Program-made: the position numbers and the translations under genes
Shown here: positions 36,815-44,367 of the stretch, piece by piece
Layout of the letters: each line of letters opens with the position of its first letter
Numbering within the stretch: the first letter of the stretch is position 1
Source of the DNA: Caldifarciminota bacterium
GTDB lineage: Bacteria; Hydrothermota; Tepidihabitantia; SM23-42
Assembly (NCBI GenBank): GCA_027026255.1
Contig: JALVOT010000014.1
Span: 211,986-275,985, forward strand
Length of the DNA: 64,000 bases
Direction of reading: 5' to 3'
The notes under the pieces: model-generated
The model's database searches: none
Seen by the model: the letters and a program-made list of their open reading frames with translations, nothing else
Told to the model about the DNA's origin: nothing

Positions 36815-37922
36815 ACCCGGCACATATTTTATGCAGGGTGACGAGGCCTGTGTAGAAGGGGCAATCTATGCAGGATGCCGCTTCTTTGCTGGCTATCCGA
36901 TTACCCCGGCAACCGAGATTACAGAAAGATGCGCATTGCGTATGAAAGAGGTTGATGGAGTCGCAATCCAGATGGAAGATGAGATTGCCTCAATCGGTGC
37001 GATAATCGGTGCCTCCTGGACCGGCACCAAATCGATGACTGCAACGAGCGGTCCGGGTTTTTCCCTAATGCAGGAAAATCTCGGCTATGCCTGTATGACC
37101 GAAACCCCGATTGTTATCGTAGATGTCCAGCGCGGTGGGCCATCGACCGGACAACCGACCAGGGCATCACAGGGTGATGTTATGCAGTCGCGTTGGGGTT
37201 CCCATGGAGATTATGAAATCATCGCACTCGCCCCGAATTCGGTCCAGGAAATGTTTGATTTGACGATTGAGGCATTCAACCTTGCTGAAACCTATCGGGT
37301 GCCGGTAATAATTCTTTCGGATGCCGATATTGGTCATATGCGCGGAACATTTACCGTCTCCGACAATATCAAAATAGTAACAAGAAAATACCACACAAAA
37401 CCGGTAAAATATAATGCTTATGCATATGATGAAAATCTGGTTCCGAGATTTCCGAAATTTGGTCAGGGACACCGGGTGCATATTACAGGATTAACCCATG
37501 ACATATCAGGATATCCCAAAACGACATTTCCGGCAATTCATCAGGTTTTGATAACAAGACTGGTCGATAAGATAAGAAAAAATGAACAAAATATCTGCCG
37601 CGTCGAAATCATCAATCCCCGGGCCGAATATCTGGTTGTTGCCTACGGCTCACCATCAAATTCAGTATATGAACTGGCAGAGAAAAACAAAAATATCGGC
37701 TTATTTCGTCCCATTACGGTCTGGCCATTTCCGGAAGGACTATTTCGAAAACGACTCAAAGGTGTAAAAAAATGCCTGGTTCTGGAGATGAATATGGGAC
37801 AACTTTTCTGGGATATTGAAAGGACTGCGCTGAAATCAGGTTGCCGTAATACTGAACTCTTTACCAAACTCGGCGGTGATGTCCATGAACCCGATGAAAT
37901 AGTCAAAGAGCTTGGATTATGA
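36801..37922 (+). CDS. korA: 2-Oxoglutarate-type ferredoxin oxidoreductase alpha subunit
   Basis: The 373 residues match the KorA pyrimidine-binding and core domains: FFAGYPITPATEITE, QMEDEIASIGAIIGASWTG and TSGPGFSLMQENLGYA, then the transketolase-C-like part. KorABCD oxidises a 2-oxoacid, probably 2-oxoglutarate, to acyl-CoA with ferredoxin reduction. The enzyme could also run in reverse in a reductive TCA route; the substrate is not proven by sequence. The start at 36801 overlaps korD, and the stop overlaps korB by 4 bases. Confidence 0.92.
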   Translation: MKIIEPGTYFMQGDEACVEGAIYAGCRFFAGYPITPATEITERCALRMKEVDGVAIQMEDEIASIGAIIGASWTGTKSMTATSGPGFSLMQENLGYACMTETPIVIVDVQRGGPSTGQPTRASQGDVMQSRWGSHGDYEIIALAPNSVQEMFDLTIEAFNLAETYRVPVIILSDADIGHMRGTFTVSDNIKIVTRKYHTKPVKYNAYAYDENLVPRFPKFGQGHRVHITGLTHDISGYPKTTFPAIHQVLITRLVDKIRKNEQNICRVEIINPRAEYLVVAYGSPSNSVYELAEKNKNIGLFRPITVWPFPEGLFRKRLKGVKKCLVLEMNMGQLFWDIERTALKSGCRNTELFTKLGGDVHEPDEIVKELGL

Positions 37923-38722
37923 AATTCTTTGATCTTTATCGTAAAGACCGCTGGCCCCATATGTTTTGCCCGGGCTGTGGTATTGGAACAATTATGAATG
38001 CCTTTTATTATGCCATTGCAGAATCTGGCTTGTCGCAGGATAAGGCGGTCTTTGTCGCCGGGATTGGCTGCTCAGGCAGGATTCCCGGTTATATTCGGGG
38101 CGATTCTCTGCATACCACACACGGCAGACCACTAAGCTTTGCCTCCGGAATAAAACTTGCCGACCCTTCACTTAAAGTTATTGTCTTCAGCGGTGATGGA
38201 GACCTCGGGGCGATTGGTGGTAACCACTTTATTAATGCCTGCCGGCGCAATATCGACCTCACCGTAATCTGTATAAATAACTATAATTATGGAATGACCG
38301 GAGGCCAGGTATCAACGACAACGCCAGCCCATTTCAAAACCAGCACAACACCATCCGGCAACAAAGAATATCCTTTTGACCTTTCCGAAATTGCAGTCGC
38401 TGCCGGTGCAAACTATGTTGCCCGCTGGACAACATACCATGTAAAAAGTTTAATCCGCTCAATCAAAAAAGCACTCTTAAAAGACGGTTTTTCATTTGTT
38501 GAAGTCGTTTCCCAGTGTCCGGTGCACTTTGGTCGAAGGAATAAAATGACCGCCCCCACAAGACTACTTAACTGGATAAAAGAAAATTCTATCCCGCGTG
38601 CAAAGATTAAACAAATAACTGATGATACATTAGATTTAAATGTGCAGGGCAAGATAAGCATCGGTGAATTTATCGAACGGAACCGTATCGCCTACACCAA
38701 ACTTATCGGGGTGTGTAAATGA
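37919..38722 (+). CDS. korB: 2-Oxoglutarate-type ferredoxin oxidoreductase beta subunit
   Basis: This 267-residue TPP-binding subunit has FCPGCGIGTIMNAFYY, GIGCSGRIPGYI and THGRPLSFASGIKLADP. Its TPP/Mg motif is FSGDGDLGAIGGNHFINACR. In the KorB type no extra Fe-S domain is fused, as here. It overlaps korA and korC by 4 bases each, so the subunits are translated in a coupled row. Confidence 0.93.
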   Translation: MKFFDLYRKDRWPHMFCPGCGIGTIMNAFYYAIAESGLSQDKAVFVAGIGCSGRIPGYIRGDSLHTTHGRPLSFASGIKLADPSLKVIVFSGDGDLGAIGGNHFINACRRNIDLTVICINNYNYGMTGGQVSTTTPAHFKTSTTPSGNKEYPFDLSEIAVAAGANYVARWTTYHVKSLIRSIKKALLKDGFSFVEVVSQCPVHFGRRNKMTAPTRLLNWIKENSIPRAKIKQITDDTLDLNVQGKISIGEFIERNRIAYTKLIGVCK

Positions 38723-39300
38723 TAACAAGTGTCAGATTTGCCGGTTCTGGAGGTCAGGGCGCAGTGCTCAGCGGAATTCTTCTTGCTCAGGCTGCAGTGC
38801 TTTATGAAGATAAATATGTAACCCAGAAAGACAGAAAATTTGCAATTCAACTTCAAACCTATGGACCGGAAACCAGGGGCACGGTTTCTAAATCGGATGT
38901 AAAAATTTCCGACCGAAAAATAACATATCCCTATGTTGAAATACCGGATATTTTTGTGGTAATGTCGGAAATGGCATACAAAAAATATGAAGGTCAGATC
39001 GGTAAAGAGACAATCGTAATCCTGGAAAAAACCCTTGTCAATTCAAGGCCTGCTGTCCGATACTATGAAATCCCTGCGCGCCGGACTGCCGCCCAGGACA
39101 TCGGCAGTGAAATTGTTACTAATACGGTTATGCTGGGTGCATTATGCAGCATCACAAATATTGTTTCAAAAGAGGCATTAAAAAATGCCATACGAAAGAT
39201 TATACCGGAAGATAAAGTTACCATAAACTTAAATGCCTTAGAAAAAGGTTATCAACTGGGTCAGGATAAAAAGGAAAAAGAGAAAAAGAAAGGAGAATAA
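38719..39300 (+). CDS. korC: 2-Oxoacid:ferredoxin oxidoreductase gamma subunit
   Basis: The 193 residues match the POR gamma/KorC domain: VRFAGSGGQGAVLSGILLAQ, then QTYGPETRGTVSKSDV and EIVTNTVMLGALCSI. The subunit completes the KorDABC complex. The C-terminus is Lys/Glu rich and contains the ribosome-binding site (AAAGGAG) for the next gene, 1 base after the stop. Confidence 0.92.
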   Translation: MITSVRFAGSGGQGAVLSGILLAQAAVLYEDKYVTQKDRKFAIQLQTYGPETRGTVSKSDVKISDRKITYPYVEIPDIFVVMSEMAYKKYEGQIGKETIVILEKTLVNSRPAVRYYEIPARRTAAQDIGSEIVTNTVMLGALCSITNIVSKEALKNAIRKIIPEDKVTINLNALEKGYQLGQDKKEKEKKKGE

Positions 39301-39301
39301 T

Positions 39302-39775
39302 ATGGCGATTTTTAAACCCGATGAAATATTCCAGGTTGCAATAAAGATCGAAGAAAACGGGGAGAATTTTTATCGTGCAATGGCCGATAAATTTGATGAC
39401 CCCAAATTAAAAGAGATATTTAATTACCTTGCGGATGAAGAGATAAAACATAAAAGACTATATGAGGATATGGTATCCAACATCGAAAAATATGAGCCAT
39501 TTGAATCGTATCCTGAAGAATACTTTGCCTATATACGTGCCTATGCCGATAACCTGATCTTCTCTTCGGAAAAACTCAGGGAAAATATCGAAAAAATTTC
39601 TGACCCGATCTCTGCATTGGAATTTGCAATCGGGGCGGAACTCAATTCAATCCTCTATTATCAGGAAATAAAAAAATTCGTTGCCGAAAATAAAAGACAG
39701 GTCATTGATAAAATAATCGATGAAGAGAGAAGGCATTTTGTGAAATTAACCGATTTAAAAAAGAAAGGAGAATAA
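39302..39775 (+). CDS. Ferritin-like diiron protein (rubrerythrin superfamily, no rubredoxin domain)
   Basis: The 157 residues form a four-helix bundle with ExxH-type iron ligands (KIEENGENFYRAMAD, LADEEIKHKRLYEDM, FAIGAELNSILYYQE, IIDEERRHFVKL). It lacks the rubredoxin domain of classical rubrerythrin. Such proteins act as peroxidases or iron oxidases in anaerobes. It is followed after 2 bases by ferritin. Confidence 0.82.
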   Translation: MAIFKPDEIFQVAIKIEENGENFYRAMADKFDDPKLKEIFNYLADEEIKHKRLYEDMVSNIEKYEPFESYPEEYFAYIRAYADNLIFSSEKLRENIEKISDPISALEFAIGAELNSILYYQEIKKFVAENKRQVIDKIIDEERRHFVKLTDLKKKGE

Positions 39776-39777
39776 AA

Positions 39778-40272
39778 ATGATAAAAGAAAATATACAGGA
39801 TGCAATCAATAAACAGATAAACGCTGAATTATATTCAGCTTATCTCTATCTTTCAATGGGTGCATATTTTGCATCAATAAACCTCAAAGGATTTGCCAAC
39901 TGGATGTATGTTCAGGCACAGGAAGAACAGGAACATGCAATGAAGTTCTTTAACTATCTTCAGGAACGGGGCGGTCGGGTGAAACTTGAAACAATCCAGG
40001 CACCTCCTCTAAACTGGGAATCTCCATACAATGTATTCGAAGATGTTTATCAACATGAAAAAAGGGTAACCGCGATGATAAATACTCTCGTTGACCTTGC
40101 CCAATCTGAAAAGGACCATGCAACAAACAACTTCCTTCAATGGTTTGTTTCTGAACAGGTTGAAGAAGAATCTAATGCTGACGAAATTCTCCAGCGTCTA
40201 AAACTTGTTAAGGATACAAAAGCCGGTCTTTTTATGCTTGACCAAAAACTTGGCCAGCGTCCGGCGAAATAA
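39778..40272 (+). CDS. ftnA: Ferritin (non-haem, FtnA type)
   Basis: The 164-residue protein shows full ferritin features: INKQINAELYSAYLYLSMG, QAQEEQEHAMKFFNYLQERG with the ferroxidase Glu/His set, LDQKLGQRPA at the end, and conserved NAELYS and EEQEHA boxes. It oxidises and stores iron in a 24-subunit shell, keeping Fe(II) away from peroxide. It is embedded between two other ferritin-like genes in the same operon. Confidence 0.95.
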   Translation: MIKENIQDAINKQINAELYSAYLYLSMGAYFASINLKGFANWMYVQAQEEQEHAMKFFNYLQERGGRVKLETIQAPPLNWESPYNVFEDVYQHEKRVTAMINTLVDLAQSEKDHATNNFLQWFVSEQVEEESNADEILQRLKLVKDTKAGLFMLDQKLGQRPAK

Positions 40273-40287
40273 AAAGAAGGAGTAAAA

Positions 40288-40797
40288 ATGGCTGATGATG
40301 TGAAAAAGGTTGCCCAGGAGGCAATCAAACTGGAACTTAATGGTCGCCACCTGTTCGAGCAGGCATTACAGACAACCGATAATGAACTTGGTAAGAAGAT
40401 GTTCCGCAAACTTGTCCAGGATGAAATTAAACATCTGAAAAAATTTAAAGAACTTTTCAGTTCAATGATTGATAATGATGTATGGCAGACAATGGTGCGG
40501 GAAGGTGAGACAAAAAAATCTGCACTCATTGAGGAATTGAAGGCCGGTCTGACAAAGAAAGAGACAACAAGTGATGTTGAGGCAATCAGGATTGGTATGG
40601 AACTTGAAAGAAGAGCTATTGACATCTTCACCCGCTATGCAGAGCAGACCGAAGACCCCGCCGCAAAAAAGATTTTTCAGAGTGTCGCCGAAGAAGAAAA
40701 GTATCATTATGCACTACTTCAGGCGCAGTATGACCAGATTACGAATAGTGGTTTCTGGTTTGACCTTGCCGAGTTCAAAATGGATTCCCGATACTGA
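40288..40797 (+). CDS. Ferritin-like diiron protein
   Basis: This four-helix protein of 169 residues has two EExxH-type halves: KLELNGRHLFEQALQ with VQDEIKHLKKFKEL, and GMELERRAIDIFTRY with VAEEEKYHYALLQAQ. It belongs to the rubrerythrin/DUF2202-like ferritin family. It is a paralogue of the gene at 40866-41378, with the same layout and a similar aromatic C-terminus. A role in peroxide reduction or iron handling is inferred from context. Confidence 0.8.
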   Translation: MADDVKKVAQEAIKLELNGRHLFEQALQTTDNELGKKMFRKLVQDEIKHLKKFKELFSSMIDNDVWQTMVREGETKKSALIEELKAGLTKKETTSDVEAIRIGMELERRAIDIFTRYAEQTEDPAAKKIFQSVAEEEKYHYALLQAQYDQITNSGFWFDLAEFKMDSRY

Positions 40798-40865
40798 TAT
40801 TTTCTGTAGTAAATTTTTCTACGGATATGTTGTCTAAATTATAGAGGGCATTAAATGGAGGAAAG

Positions 40866-41378
40866 ATGGACATAAAAGAGGCAATTGACGGACTCAGAAC
40901 CGCACTTCAGACTGAATTGAATGGTTATCAATTCTATCGGATTGCTGCAGAAAAGACAGCGGATAAAAAAGCGAAAAAGGTATTTGAAAATCTTGCCGAT
41001 GATGAAAAAGAACATTTTAAAGAAATCCGGAAGCATTATAACGCATTGATTAAAGAAAACAGATGGGCTGATTCACTTCATTTACCGGATATTGAAAAAC
41101 TTTATTCAGGTGAAAGTCCAATCTTCAGTGAAGAGTTCAAATCCCGAATCAAGGATAAACATTTTGAGATGTCGGCCTTGAGTATTGGTGCCCTGCTTGA
41201 AACCAATTCAATTGAACTGTATCGTAAAATGAAAGAGAAATCGGAAAACGAAATAGCCCGACGACTCTTTGAACGCCTGATTAAGTGGGAGCAGAAACAT
41301 CTTGATGCAATAACCGCTCAACTCAATCTTGTTAAAGAGCAATACTGGGCGGAGCAGCATTTTGCCCCGCTATTCTGA
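40866..41378 (+). CDS. Ferritin-like diiron protein, paralogue
   Basis: The 170 residues repeat the same design as the previous gene: LQTELNGYQFYRIAAE with LADDEKEHFKEIRKHY, and GALLETNSIELYRKM with IKWEQKHLDAITAQL. The identity between the two looks moderate, so the duplication is not recent. GGAGG precedes the ATG. A 69-base gap holding a weak hairpin separates the two genes. Confidence 0.8.
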   Translation: MDIKEAIDGLRTALQTELNGYQFYRIAAEKTADKKAKKVFENLADDEKEHFKEIRKHYNALIKENRWADSLHLPDIEKLYSGESPIFSEEFKSRIKDKHFEMSALSIGALLETNSIELYRKMKEKSENEIARRLFERLIKWEQKHLDAITAQLNLVKEQYWAEQHFAPLF

Positions 41379-41391
41379 ATCGAGGCAAAAG

Positions 41392-41631
41392 ATGACTGAA
41401 AAACTGATTCCCGATAAAACCATCGATTGTGTCGGGCTCTACTGTCCCCAGCCCCTATATCTTACCCGTTCAACCATAGAAACCTTAAACAGCGGTGAAA
41501 TATTAGAAGTAATTGCTGATGATCCGGCAGCAGAGGAAGATATAAAGCGATTCATTAAAAGGACCGGACATAAACTCTTAAAATTCGAAAAAAGTGATGA
41601 TATATTAAAATTTTATATTAAAAAAACATAG
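41392..41631 (+). CDS. tusA: TusA-family sulfur carrier
   Basis: This is a 79-residue protein of the TusA/SirA fold. LYCPQPLYLTRSTI carries the persulfide cysteine in the CPxP motif, and VIADDPAAEEDIKRFIKRTG matches the family. TusA proteins accept sulfur as a persulfide and pass it on. A DsrE-type gene follows, and then the IscS/IscU-like pair, so it may hand sulfur to that system. GAGG stands before ATG 41392; an open frame upstream reads back into the ferritin-like gene. Confidence 0.9.
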   Translation: MTEKLIPDKTIDCVGLYCPQPLYLTRSTIETLNSGEILEVIADDPAAEEDIKRFIKRTGHKLLKFEKSDDILKFYIKKT

Positions 41632-41639
41632 GAGGAACT

Positions 41640-41996
41640 ATGAAAAACTCAATCCTTTATGTGCAAACCACGGATGCACCCGAGCGTCAATATTCACCAT
41701 TAGTCCTTGCCCAGACCGCAAAGGCGATGAATATTGATGCAAAAGTCTATTATTTAGGAACCGGGCTCAGGGTATTAGACCCGGAAAAAGCAAAGCAAAT
41801 CAAGATTGGTGATTTTCCCAGTATCTATGACCTGATTAAACAACTACTTGACTCCGGCGTAGAATTCTATGCCTGCGAGGCATCAAAACAGATGTTGGGT
41901 GAATCAAATATTGAACTGATTCCCGGAGTCAAGATAGTCGGGGCGGCAACCCTGAACGATCTGGTTCTTGATGCCGGAGCAACGATGTGGTTCTAA
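41640..41996 (+). CDS. DsrE-family sulfur-relay protein
   Basis: The 118 residues fit the DsrE/DsrF-like fold: YVQTTDAPERQYSPLVLAQT, then KVYYLGTGLRVLDP. The active cysteine lies in EFYACEASKQMLG, with a loop near VKIVGAATLNDLV. These proteins form complexes that accept or release persulfide sulfur, often with TusA, which is coded directly upstream. An AGGAGG site precedes the start. The IscS-like gene begins 4 bases after the stop. Confidence 0.82.
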   Translation: MKNSILYVQTTDAPERQYSPLVLAQTAKAMNIDAKVYYLGTGLRVLDPEKAKQIKIGDFPSIYDLIKQLLDSGVEFYACEASKQMLGESNIELIPGVKIVGAATLNDLVLDAGATMWF

Positions 41997-42000
41997 ACCT

Positions 42001-43158
42001 ATGATTTATTTTGATTATCAATCATCAAAACCTGTTGACCCGCGTGTCATTGAATCAATGCTGCCTTATTTTGATAAGAAATTTGGCAACCCATCTTCCC
42101 TGCACAAAATCGGCGATGAGGCGACTGAAATCCTCGACCACTCACGACAGGCAGTAGCAAAATTTATTAACGCAAAACCTGAAGAAATAATATTTACATC
42201 CGGAGCTACCGAATCGAATAACCTTGCCCTGATTGGATTTGCCCTCAGAAATAAACATAAGGGTAATCATATTATTATCTCCGAGATTGAACATATTTCA
42301 CTCCACAATATCGCAAAGTATCTTCAGAAAAATGGCTTTGAGATCACCCGGGTTCCGGTTGATTTTTATGGTCAGATTGACCTTGATGCCTTAAAAGACA
42401 GCATCACCGACAAAACGATTCTGGTATCAATAAACTATGCAAATAATGAGGTCGGGACAATACAGGAAATTGCTGAGATTGGTAATCTATGTCGAGAAAG
42501 AGGCATTGCATTCCACACCGATGCGGTTGCCGCAGAATCACAGATACACATCAATGTTGAAGATAACAAGATTGACCTGATGACCCTTTCCTCAAATGAT
42601 ATCTATGGCCCGAAAGGTGTTGGCGTTCTCTATATCAAAAAAGGGCTGCGTCTCAATCCAATAATTATAGGTGGTGGACAGGAATTTGGTCTGCGCAGTG
42701 GTACCGAGAATATTCCCGGCATAGTAGGGATGAAGACCGCGGCAGAGATTATGGAAAAAGAGATGGATAGCGAGATCGCAACCCTTAAGGTATACCAGAA
42801 AAAATTGATTCAGGGTGTGCTTGATAATATTCCTGATTCCTATCTGAATGGCCATCCTGAAAAACGGCTCGCCAATAATGTCCATTTCAGGTTTGACGGA
42901 ATTGAAGGAGAATCATTACTCCTCGCCCTGAAGGACAAAGATATTTCTGTTTCTACCGGTTCAGCCTGTTCTTCAAAGACATTGGAACCATCCCATACCC
43001 TGATTGCCTTAGGCCTTGTTCATGAAGAGGCACACGGTTCATTACAATTGACTATGGGCAGGTTTAATAAACCCGAAGACATTGATACACTTTTGAATCT
43101 TCTACCCGGCGTAGTCAAAAAGTTGAGGGGTTTATCCCCCCTTTATAAGGAGTCATAA
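42001..43158 (+). CDS. IscS/NifS-like class V aminotransferase fold lacking the PLP lysine
   Basis: The 385 residues align with IscS throughout (TSGATESNNLAL, EIEHISLHNI, GPKGVGVLYIKK, STGSACSSKTLEPS, GLSPLY), and the loop cysteine Cys323 is kept. The cofactor site is changed. Where IscS has SAHKIYGPKG, this has SSNDIYGPKG (Asn199-Asp200; GAT at 42598-42600), so the Schiff-base lysine is missing. The usual DA(V/T)Q has Ala177, and the carboxylate-binding Arg of SIRFSLGR is Gln349. His98 remains. Cysteine desulfurase activity is therefore unlikely. A lysine-less IscS that pairs with IscU is known from Archaeoglobus fulgidus. The stop overlaps the IscU gene by one base. Confidence 0.88.
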   Translation: MIYFDYQSSKPVDPRVIESMLPYFDKKFGNPSSLHKIGDEATEILDHSRQAVAKFINAKPEEIIFTSGATESNNLALIGFALRNKHKGNHIIISEIEHISLHNIAKYLQKNGFEITRVPVDFYGQIDLDALKDSITDKTILVSINYANNEVGTIQEIAEIGNLCRERGIAFHTDAVAAESQIHINVEDNKIDLMTLSSNDIYGPKGVGVLYIKKGLRLNPIIIGGGQEFGLRSGTENIPGIVGMKTAAEIMEKEMDSEIATLKVYQKKLIQGVLDNIPDSYLNGHPEKRLANNVHFRFDGIEGESLLLALKDKDISVSTGSACSSKTLEPSHTLIALGLVHEEAHGSLQLTMGRFNKPEDIDTLLNLLPGVVKKLRGLSPLYKES

Positions 43159-43916
43159 TGAAGTCTACAACATATTCAGAAAAGGTCCTTGACCATTTCC
43201 GAAATCCGCGAAATGTCGGGACCCTTGAGGGTGAAGATGTTTCAATGGGAAGAGTCGGGAATCCTGTCTGCGGTGATTTGATGGAAATTTATATAAGGGT
43301 TAAGGATAACATAATAACCGACATAAAATTCAAGACATTCGGTTGTGGTTCCGCAATTGCTACTGCAAGTATGATTACTGAACTGGCAAAGGGAAAATCT
43401 ATCGAAGAGGCGGAAAAGATTACCCGGGGTGATGTTGCAGATGAACTTGACGGCCTGCCTCCGATAAAAATGCACTGTTCAAATCTTGCTGCTGATGCAT
43501 TAAAGGCGGCAATAAAAAATTATCGAGAAAAGGGTCATCAGTCTGAGAAAGAAAAAAGAACCTTACAAAAGATTATCGGAATAGAGCGCTTCCAGGATGC
43601 CGGGGTCTACACAAAGATTAATGACCCGCAGCAATTAAAGGATAAAAGGATTATTATCTTAGATAAAGGCGAAGAATCCGTATCCCGTGCCTGTTTATTA
43701 AGAGAACTCAGCCCGAGGGTTGTCTTTATAACCCCGAATAAAGAATCTTTATTCAATGAAGAATTCAAACAGAAACTGCACAAGGCAAGGGTAAAGATAC
43801 TCTATGAAACAGAAATCTTGGAACTGCTCGGCAGAAAAAAGATAGAAAAAATCAAGGTTCATGACCTGAATGAAGATGAGGTCTATGAACTCTTTGCCGA
43901 TGCAATAATTTTATAA
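43158..43916 (+). CDS. IscU scaffold fused to a thioredoxin-reductase-like NAD(P)-binding half-domain
   Basis: Residues 1-125 are an IscU/NifU N-terminal scaffold with all cluster ligands: Cys38 and Asp40 in GNPVCGDLM, Cys63 in TFGCGSAIATAS and Cys107 in KMHCSNLAADAL. From about 130 a second domain follows: KDKRIIILDKGEESVSRACL, PRVVFITPN, KILYETEILELLGRKKIEKI and YELFADAIIL. This order matches the NAD(P)-binding subdomain of thioredoxin reductase, but its glycine loop is degenerate (LDKGEES) and the CxxC and FAD parts are absent. IscU alone is usually about 125-150 residues. The fusion could dock a reductase or act structurally. Confidence 0.82.
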   Translation: MKSTTYSEKVLDHFRNPRNVGTLEGEDVSMGRVGNPVCGDLMEIYIRVKDNIITDIKFKTFGCGSAIATASMITELAKGKSIEEAEKITRGDVADELDGLPPIKMHCSNLAADALKAAIKNYREKGHQSEKEKRTLQKIIGIERFQDAGVYTKINDPQQLKDKRIIILDKGEESVSRACLLRELSPRVVFITPNKESLFNEEFKQKLHKARVKILYETEILELLGRKKIEKIKVHDLNEDEVYELFADAIIL

Positions 43917-43938
43917 AATTTTATAAAAGGAGGTAATA

Positions 43939-44361
43939 ATGGCAATAACAACCGAGGAACTAATCAAATTATTAAATCATGACCTTGAACTTGAATATTC
44001 TGCGGCAATCCAGTATATCAATCATGCCGCAGTGATGACCGGTGCACAATACGGCGATATCATCAAAGAACTTAAGGTCCATGCCAATGAAGAGATTCAA
44101 CATGCACTTATTCTTGCCGACCAGATTGATTTTCTTGGCGGAAAACCGAGTGTCAATGTCGGTGGAATAAAAACATCAGACAACAATGTAGAGATGCTCC
44201 AGCAGGACCTTGACGGTGAAGAAGATGCAATAAAAAGATATAAGATCAGGATCGAGCAGGCTGAAGAACTGAAGGAATTTGCCCTTGCCCAGCAATTACG
44301 TGCGATCCTGGCGACCGAGCAGGAACATGCAATGGATCTAAAACAGGCACTGGGAAAATAA
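43939..44361 (+). CDS. Bacterioferritin/Dps-like ferritin-family protein
   Basis: The 140-residue four-helix protein has LLNHDLELEYSAAIQYINHA, VHANEEIQHALILADQIDFL, then DLDGEEDAIKRYKIRIEQAE and ATEQEHAMDLKQAL, which supply Glu and ExxH iron ligands in the bacterioferritin pattern. The haem-binding Met of bacterioferritin is not evident. It probably oxidises and stores iron. AGGAGG precedes the ATG. It lies between the IscU fusion and copA. Confidence 0.85.
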   Translation: MAITTEELIKLLNHDLELEYSAAIQYINHAAVMTGAQYGDIIKELKVHANEEIQHALILADQIDFLGGKPSVNVGGIKTSDNNVEMLQQDLDGEEDAIKRYKIRIEQAEELKEFALAQQLRAILATEQEHAMDLKQALGK

Positions 44362-44367
44362 TAATTA

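Noticed and set aside
40798-40865. Weak hairpin (CTGTAG with CTACGG) between two ferritin-like genes, as a terminator
   Set aside because: The stem has a mismatch and no T-tract follows; the genes are probably cotranscribed.
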